From Thalassolituus alkanivorans (GTDB lineage Bacteria; Pseudomonadota; Gammaproteobacteria; Pseudomonadales; Oceanobacteraceae): DNA of 64,000 nucleotides. Numbering within the stretch: the first letter of the stretch is position 1; the number at the start of each line of letters is the position of its first letter. Both the position numbers and the translations under genes were made by a program. The notes beneath the pieces were generated by a model, which saw only the letters and a program-made list of their open reading frames with translations, did not search any database and was not told the DNA's origin. The DNA is taken from NCBI RefSeq assembly GCF_020447205.1, contig NZ_JAJAEL010000038.1, positions 62,001 through 126,000 of the forward strand. Direction: 5' to 3'. Shown here one piece after another: positions 60,458 to 64,000 of the stretch.

Positions 60458-60970
60458 ATGAGGCCTTTTATGGCAGGACGATACGACTCTTCCGCAGAGC
60501 ATCAGGCAACACCGGGCAACCCGCGTATGCTGCTGGCTGCGTTACTGCTGCTGGTGGGTGTGCCATTGCTGGTGTATCTGTTTCTGGCCCCCGCACAGAA
60601 TGAACAGGCGGCGGATGTGGAAACCTACAGCACGGTGAGCGCCGAACAGCGTGTGCTGCGGCTGGATGACGGTTCAGAATTACGCCTGCAGGAAAACAGC
60701 AGCGTGGCGGTACGCTATACCGCAGAGCAGCGCCGCGTGCAGCTGTTGCGTGGTGAAGTGCTGTTTATTATTGCTCCGGACAATGCCCGGCCTTTCTGGG
60801 CGCAGGCCGGAACCCTGAGACTGCGCGCCGATGCCAGTGCTTTTGCACTGCAGATGGGCGAGGGGGTTGTGGCACTTGAGGTACTGGAAGGCAGTGTGCG
60901 TGCACAGTCTGGCGGTGGTGTGCAGACACTGAATGCCGGCGAGCGGGTAGAACTGGCACTCAGCCGCTGA
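60458..60970 (+). CDS. Short membrane protein with a FecR domain only
   Basis: A 170-residue protein with one membrane span (MLLAALLLLVGVPLLVYLFL, about 24-43) and a periplasmic FecR-type domain (LDDGSELRLQENSSVAVRY; GEVLFIIAPDNARPFWA). It lacks both the N-terminal cytoplasmic anti-sigma segment and the C-terminal STN-like domain of full FecR (compare 61741-62781). It lies upstream of the ECF sigma gene, separated by a weak terminator. ATGs at 60458 and 60470 are both possible. It cannot bind a sigma factor in the usual way; a decoy or accessory role is inferred. Confidence 0.75.
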   Translation: MRPFMAGRYDSSAEHQATPGNPRMLLAALLLLVGVPLLVYLFLAPAQNEQAADVETYSTVSAEQRVLRLDDGSELRLQENSSVAVRYTAEQRRVQLLRGEVLFIIAPDNARPFWAQAGTLRLRADASAFALQMGEGVVALEVLEGSVRAQSGGGVQTLNAGERVELALSR

Positions 60971-60998
60971 ATTATTTTCCGTTGTAATGTCCCCCTTT

Positions 60999-61020
60999 GA
61001 CGCCTTGCGGCGTCTTCTTC
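60999..61020 (+). terminator. Weak terminator after the short FecR-domain gene
   Basis: GACGCC and GGCGTC pair around TTGC, followed by TTCTTC. The broken T-run suggests partial termination before the sigma-factor gene. Confidence 0.5.
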
Positions 61021-61156
61021 CCTTTAATTAGTGTGAACAGGCCCTGGAGCAGCGCATGGCTGCTCAGCCGTTCCGGCATAATTCGGGGGTTTATTCATAA
61101 TGTTGTCATCCGCCGCTGGCAGATTGCGCCCTTCTGTATGCGATATCGGGGGCTCC

Positions 61157-61687
61157 ATGTCAGCAGGCAAGTCATATTCTGCCGGGGTTAAGTGTAATCA
61201 GCCTCAAGCTTATGCTCAGCAGCTGACCGGGCATCTGCCGAATATCCGCAACTATATTGCCAGCCGGGTGTACAACCATCAGGACGTGGACGACCTGCTG
61301 CACGACACTCTGGTGCGCGCATTAACGGCGGTGGCGAAAAAACCGGTGGATAACCTGCTGGCGTATAGCCTGACCGTGGCCCGCAGTGTGGTTTTTGATT
61401 ACTGGAACCGTAACCGCCAGCAGCCATCCGGCAGTGACAGCGTACCGGAAATGGCATCCATCCCCTTGGACGACGTGCATATTCAGGCGCAGAAGCTGGA
61501 ACAACTAGAAAAAATCCTGCAGCAGCTGCCGCCATTAAGACGGCAGGTTTTTATCATGCGCCGCTTACAGGGCAAATCGCGTGAAGCGATTGCGCAGGAA
61601 TTAAATATGAACATCGAAGCCGTTAAAAAACACATCACCAGAGCCACGCTGAGCATTGCGGAAGCCATGGAAAAAAGTGGCTGTTAA
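61157..61687 (+). CDS. FecI-like ECF sigma factor
   Basis: A 176-residue extracytoplasmic-function sigma factor. Region 2 reads NHQDVDDLLHDTLVRAL and LLAYSLTVARSVVFDYWNRN; region 4 reads LPPLRRQVFIMRRLQGKSREAIAQEL and AVKKHITRA. A GGGG is near the ATG at 61157; an in-frame ATG at 61100 would add 19 residues outside the family. FecR and the STN-receptor follow directly, so the target is probably the receptor gene. Confidence 0.92.
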   Translation: MSAGKSYSAGVKCNQPQAYAQQLTGHLPNIRNYIASRVYNHQDVDDLLHDTLVRALTAVAKKPVDNLLAYSLTVARSVVFDYWNRNRQQPSGSDSVPEMASIPLDDVHIQAQKLEQLEKILQQLPPLRRQVFIMRRLQGKSREAIAQELNMNIEAVKKHITRATLSIAEAMEKSGC

Positions 61688-61740
61688 TCCGGCGCCGGCC
61701 GACCGCCGGAATTGAAAAGTTAGTGCGGAATACGCGGTAT

Positions 61741-62781
61741 ATGACCATACAAACAACAGACAATAACATCCGTGAACAGGCTGCAGACTGGTACGACCGG
61801 CTGCATGAGCTGAACGCGGCAGAACAGCAACAATATCAACGCTGGCTGATGCAAAGCCCGCAGCATGCGGCAGCCATGAGCTGGCTGCAGCAACAGCTGG
61901 GTGAACACGACGAGGCGTTATTAATCGCGCTGGAACGTGTGGCCACAGCAAACCACAAAGCTCCGTCAGTTGCGGTGGCAGAGGGCGAGGAGGTTTTGCC
62001 AGCCAGGGGAACAAAACTGCTGCAAACACTGTGGCAAAAGCTGCGGCCTGTATCCGGCCCGCGCTGGTGGCCGGCACCGGCGGCACTGGCCATGATGCTG
62101 GCACTGGTGCTGGCTTATCCGCTGCTAATGCAGCCGTCTGTACCGGCTGTTCAGCCGCTCAGTTTTAATACCGCCGTGGGTGAGCAGCGCCGTGAGCGTC
62201 TGGCGGATGGTTCAGAAATACACCTGAATGCCGGTTCTGCGGTATCGGTGGTGCTGGAGGAAAAACAGCGGCTGGTCAGCTTGACTCAGGGCGAAGCCTA
62301 TTTTTCGGTCGCAGCCGATAAGCAGCGACCGTTTTATGTTGATACCGGCAAGGTGCAGATCCGGGTTGTCGGTACCGCATTTAATGTGGATAACACCGCC
62401 GGAGCGGTCAGTGTTGTGGTTGAGCATGGCGAAGTAAGGGTAACGCTCGCCGGGCAGGAATGGACGCTGCATGCCGGTGACGGTGTGCGTATCAGTGCCG
62501 ACCGTGGCGAACGTTTCCAGCGTGCCGTGGTATCTGACTGGCGTCAGGACTGGCGCCGTGCAGAGGCGGAACCGCTGGCCGATGTGGTCGCGCATTTACA
62601 GCGCTATTCGGCACGGCCCATCCGTTTGCAGGGCATTGAGCAGACGTTGCCGTTTTCCGGCCGTTATAACCAGAGCGATGTGGAAGGAACCCTCAGCCTG
62701 ATTGCCAGTTTGTTTGATCTGTCACTGCAGGTCAGTGACGATCTGATACTGCTGTCGGGCAATGATCCGGAAACGCGCTGA
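61741..62781 (+). CDS. FecR-family anti-sigma/sigma regulator
   Basis: A 346-residue single-span regulator. The cytoplasmic N-terminus has the DUF4880-type segment (QAADWYDRLHELNAAEQQQYQRWL, keyed by A-W-E-W). A membrane span lies at about 115-132 (PAALAMMLALVLAYPLL). Then the FecR domain (about 145-250: ERLADGSEIHLNAGSAV; GEAYFSV; VVEHGEVRV) and a C-terminal STN-like domain (YSARPIRLQ; LIASLFDLSLQVSDD). A GTG six codons upstream is possible. It holds the sigma factor until the receptor signals. Confidence 0.93.
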   Translation: MTIQTTDNNIREQAADWYDRLHELNAAEQQQYQRWLMQSPQHAAAMSWLQQQLGEHDEALLIALERVATANHKAPSVAVAEGEEVLPARGTKLLQTLWQKLRPVSGPRWWPAPAALAMMLALVLAYPLLMQPSVPAVQPLSFNTAVGEQRRERLADGSEIHLNAGSAVSVVLEEKQRLVSLTQGEAYFSVAADKQRPFYVDTGKVQIRVVGTAFNVDNTAGAVSVVVEHGEVRVTLAGQEWTLHAGDGVRISADRGERFQRAVVSDWRQDWRRAEAEPLADVVAHLQRYSARPIRLQGIEQTLPFSGRYNQSDVEGTLSLIASLFDLSLQVSDDLILLSGNDPETR

Positions 62782-62794
62782 AGAGCAACGGAAC

Positions 62795-64000
62795 ATGCGC
62801 AGCTGGCGCAGATTATGGCCGCAGCTGGGGCTCGGCCTGCTGCTGACCGGCAGCGCTTATACACAGGCCGCCAACCGCTGCTTCTATGATGGCGTCAGCC
62901 AGACAACCCTCAGTCATATTATTCAGCAAGTGTCTGACCGTTATCAGCTGGCGGTGCTGACCAATTATCCGCAGCCGGATACAACCTGGCTGGCACAGCC
63001 ACTGGGTGATTGTTCGCTGAGCGAATTTCTTAACTATGCCACCGCCAACAGTGGCTGGCATTACCGCCAGACCGCTGCCGGAGTGGTGCTGGTTTTTCAG
63101 CCGCAGAATGCAACAGAAACGGCAGCCAACAACATCGCCGAAGAAGTCATCGTTACCGCAGCGCCTTTTATCCGCGATGCGTCGCTGGCCAGCCGTTATA
63201 ACAGCAATACCCTCAGCACCCGCGCGACGTTATCCCGCGGTCAGCTAGCCGGAAATAATGATCTGACCTCGTCCGTTGCGGCAACCAGCGCCGTGGCTTT
63301 CAGTCAGGAAGCCGGTATGGACCGTAATCTCAGTATCCGCGGTCTGGGGGCTGATTTTACCCGGGTATTGGTGAACGGTATGCCGATGCTGGCTACCGGT
63401 ACCAGCATCGATGCGCGGGGCTCGGTGAATAATTCGCGCAGTTTTGATTTTGATATGTTGCCGCCGGGGCTTTTTACTCAGGTCGAGCTGGATAAATCTG
63501 CGGCGGCGCGAACGGAAGAAGGTGCCATTGCCGGTTCGGTTGATTTACGCACGCCGCTGCCGCTGGCGGATAACAACGCCGGCCAGCAATGGTTCGCGCT
63601 GCAGAATGAACAGAACCTCAGCCATGATGGTAAGGGGTTTGCCTTATCGGGTGGATTACAGGGGGCCCGCGATAACGGCACGGCAGGAACCATCGGCTGG
63701 TTATTGGGGCTGAGTTACCGTACCCGGGCAACTCAGGAGCGGGGATTTTCCACCGTACGCTGGCAAACCGCTGATTGGGGAGAGCAGCCGGCATTAAGTG
63801 TTGAACAGCAGACGCAGCTGGAAAATGGCGCAGTCTTTTATCCGCGCCATAACCGTTACGATATTCTCGATCGTGAACAAATTTCCTACGGCTTAAACAG
63901 CGCACTGCAATGGCACAACACCGGCTGGGGCGACTTTGACCTGACGGCCTTTATGGCCCGCAGTCAGCAAACCATGCACGAATACCATATCAGTTCGGCC
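62795..64000 (+). CDS. TonB-dependent receptor with N-terminal STN signalling domain (partial)
   Basis: The ATG is 13 bases after the fecR-like stop, and the frame stays open to the end of the window (402 codons seen). Signal peptide, then an STN domain (about 28-112: TLSHIIQQVSDRYQLAVLTNYP; LSEFLNYATANSGWHYRQ). A TonB-box-like EEVIVTAAPF (about 129) and the plug (ATLSRGQLAGNNDLTSSV; NLSIRGLGADFTRVLVNG; EGAIAGSVDLRTP) follow, then the first barrel strands. The STN domain signals to FecR. The ligand cannot be identified from the visible part. Confidence 0.93.
   Translation, partial: MRSWRRLWPQLGLGLLLTGSAYTQAANRCFYDGVSQTTLSHIIQQVSDRYQLAVLTNYPQPDTTWLAQPLGDCSLSEFLNYATANSGWHYRQTAAGVVLVFQPQNATETAANNIAEEVIVTAAPFIRDASLASRYNSNTLSTRATLSRGQLAGNNDLTSSVAATSAVAFSQEAGMDRNLSIRGLGADFTRVLVNGMPMLATGTSIDARGSVNNSRSFDFDMLPPGLFTQVELDKSAAARTEEGAIAGSVDLRTPLPLADNNAGQQWFALQNEQNLSHDGKGFALSGGLQGARDNGTAGTIGWLLGLSYRTRATQERGFSTVRWQTADWGEQPALSVEQQTQLENGAVFYPRHNRYDILDREQISYGLNSALQWHNTGWGDFDLTAFMARSQQTMHEYHISSA

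Noticed and set aside
1-64000. tRNA, rRNA, CRISPR arrays, intact insertion sequences, replication origin
   Set aside because: None could be found by eye; no cloverleaf with a proper T-arm, no regularly spaced repeats, no transposase frame. A tRNAscan or CRISPR finder run would settle this.

Overview
The window is one contiguous, densely coded stretch of a gammaproteobacterial chromosome. The S6/S18/DUF2232/L9/DnaB order, the hslVU-DUF971 association, the two-subunit pyruvate carboxylase with a divergent LysR gene, and the general protein style all fit the Oceanospirillales/Pseudomonadales side of the class. A marine Oceanospirillaceae-type bacterium (Thalassolituus, Oceanobacter or Bacterioplanes relatives) is my best inference, not a proven identification. 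I see no rRNA or tRNA genes, no CRISPR array, no intact insertion sequence and no prophage. No gene-free gap exceeds about 300 bases.

Layout. 1-7.6 kb: tail of an HD-type regulator, ribA (minus), a YugP-like membrane protease, a membrane NTPase fused translationally to an MscS channel gene, a lipoprotein, nudC, then small accessory genes (YdeI-like, VOC). 7.8-14.4 kb: pgpA, a CheW protein carrying an inserted zinc-binding CZB domain, priA, rpmE with a structured leader, a Q-rich membrane coiled-coil protein, gloC. 14.5-17.8 kb: a secreted transglutaminase-like protein with two LPP20-type lipoproteins, then slyD. 17.9-26.7 kb: hslVU behind a sigma-32-like promoter, a Cache chemoreceptor, DUF971, rnr-rlmB and a second MscS. 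26.8-29.9 kb: ahpC and ahpF separated by a structured repeat and a terminator-like hairpin, then DUF1697.

30.0-34.6 kb is the most accessory part: an orphan contractile-tail sheath gene, a thioesterase, a GlxA-type regulator, and a small ribbon-helix-helix gene with a perfect palindromic operator followed by a 41-residue lysine-rich protein. 33.7-38.8 kb: pycR / pycA-pycB / beta carbonic anhydrase, a pyruvate-to-oxaloacetate module in which the anhydrase can supply bicarbonate. 38.9-42.3 kb: TRIC-type channel, M17 aminopeptidase, a split YeeE/YedE transporter. 42.7-46.1 kb: a PhoPQ-like two-component operon preceded by a periplasmic PepSY-like gene and followed by two Bor-like lipoproteins. 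46.2-49.1 kb: a fusion of metallopeptidase, beta-propeller and outer-membrane barrel.

49.4-53.1 kb: rpsF-rpsR-(repeat)-DUF2232-rplI and dnaB. 53.2-58.0 kb: two GNAT enzymes, an unknown envelope protein, a WaaP/InaA-like kinase, a GH25 lysozyme and an orphan periplasmic binding protein. 58.2-64.0 kb: an OprC-type copper receptor with both copper-ligand motifs, then a FecI/FecR/STN-receptor surface-signalling locus that runs off the window, preceded by a short extra FecR-domain protein.

Best candidates for something undescribed: the paired structured intergenic repeat (27413-27527 and 50089-50204) whose stems co-vary between copies; the orphan sheath protein; the membrane NTPase/MscS pair; the CheW-CZB insertion; and the peptidase-propeller-barrel fusion.
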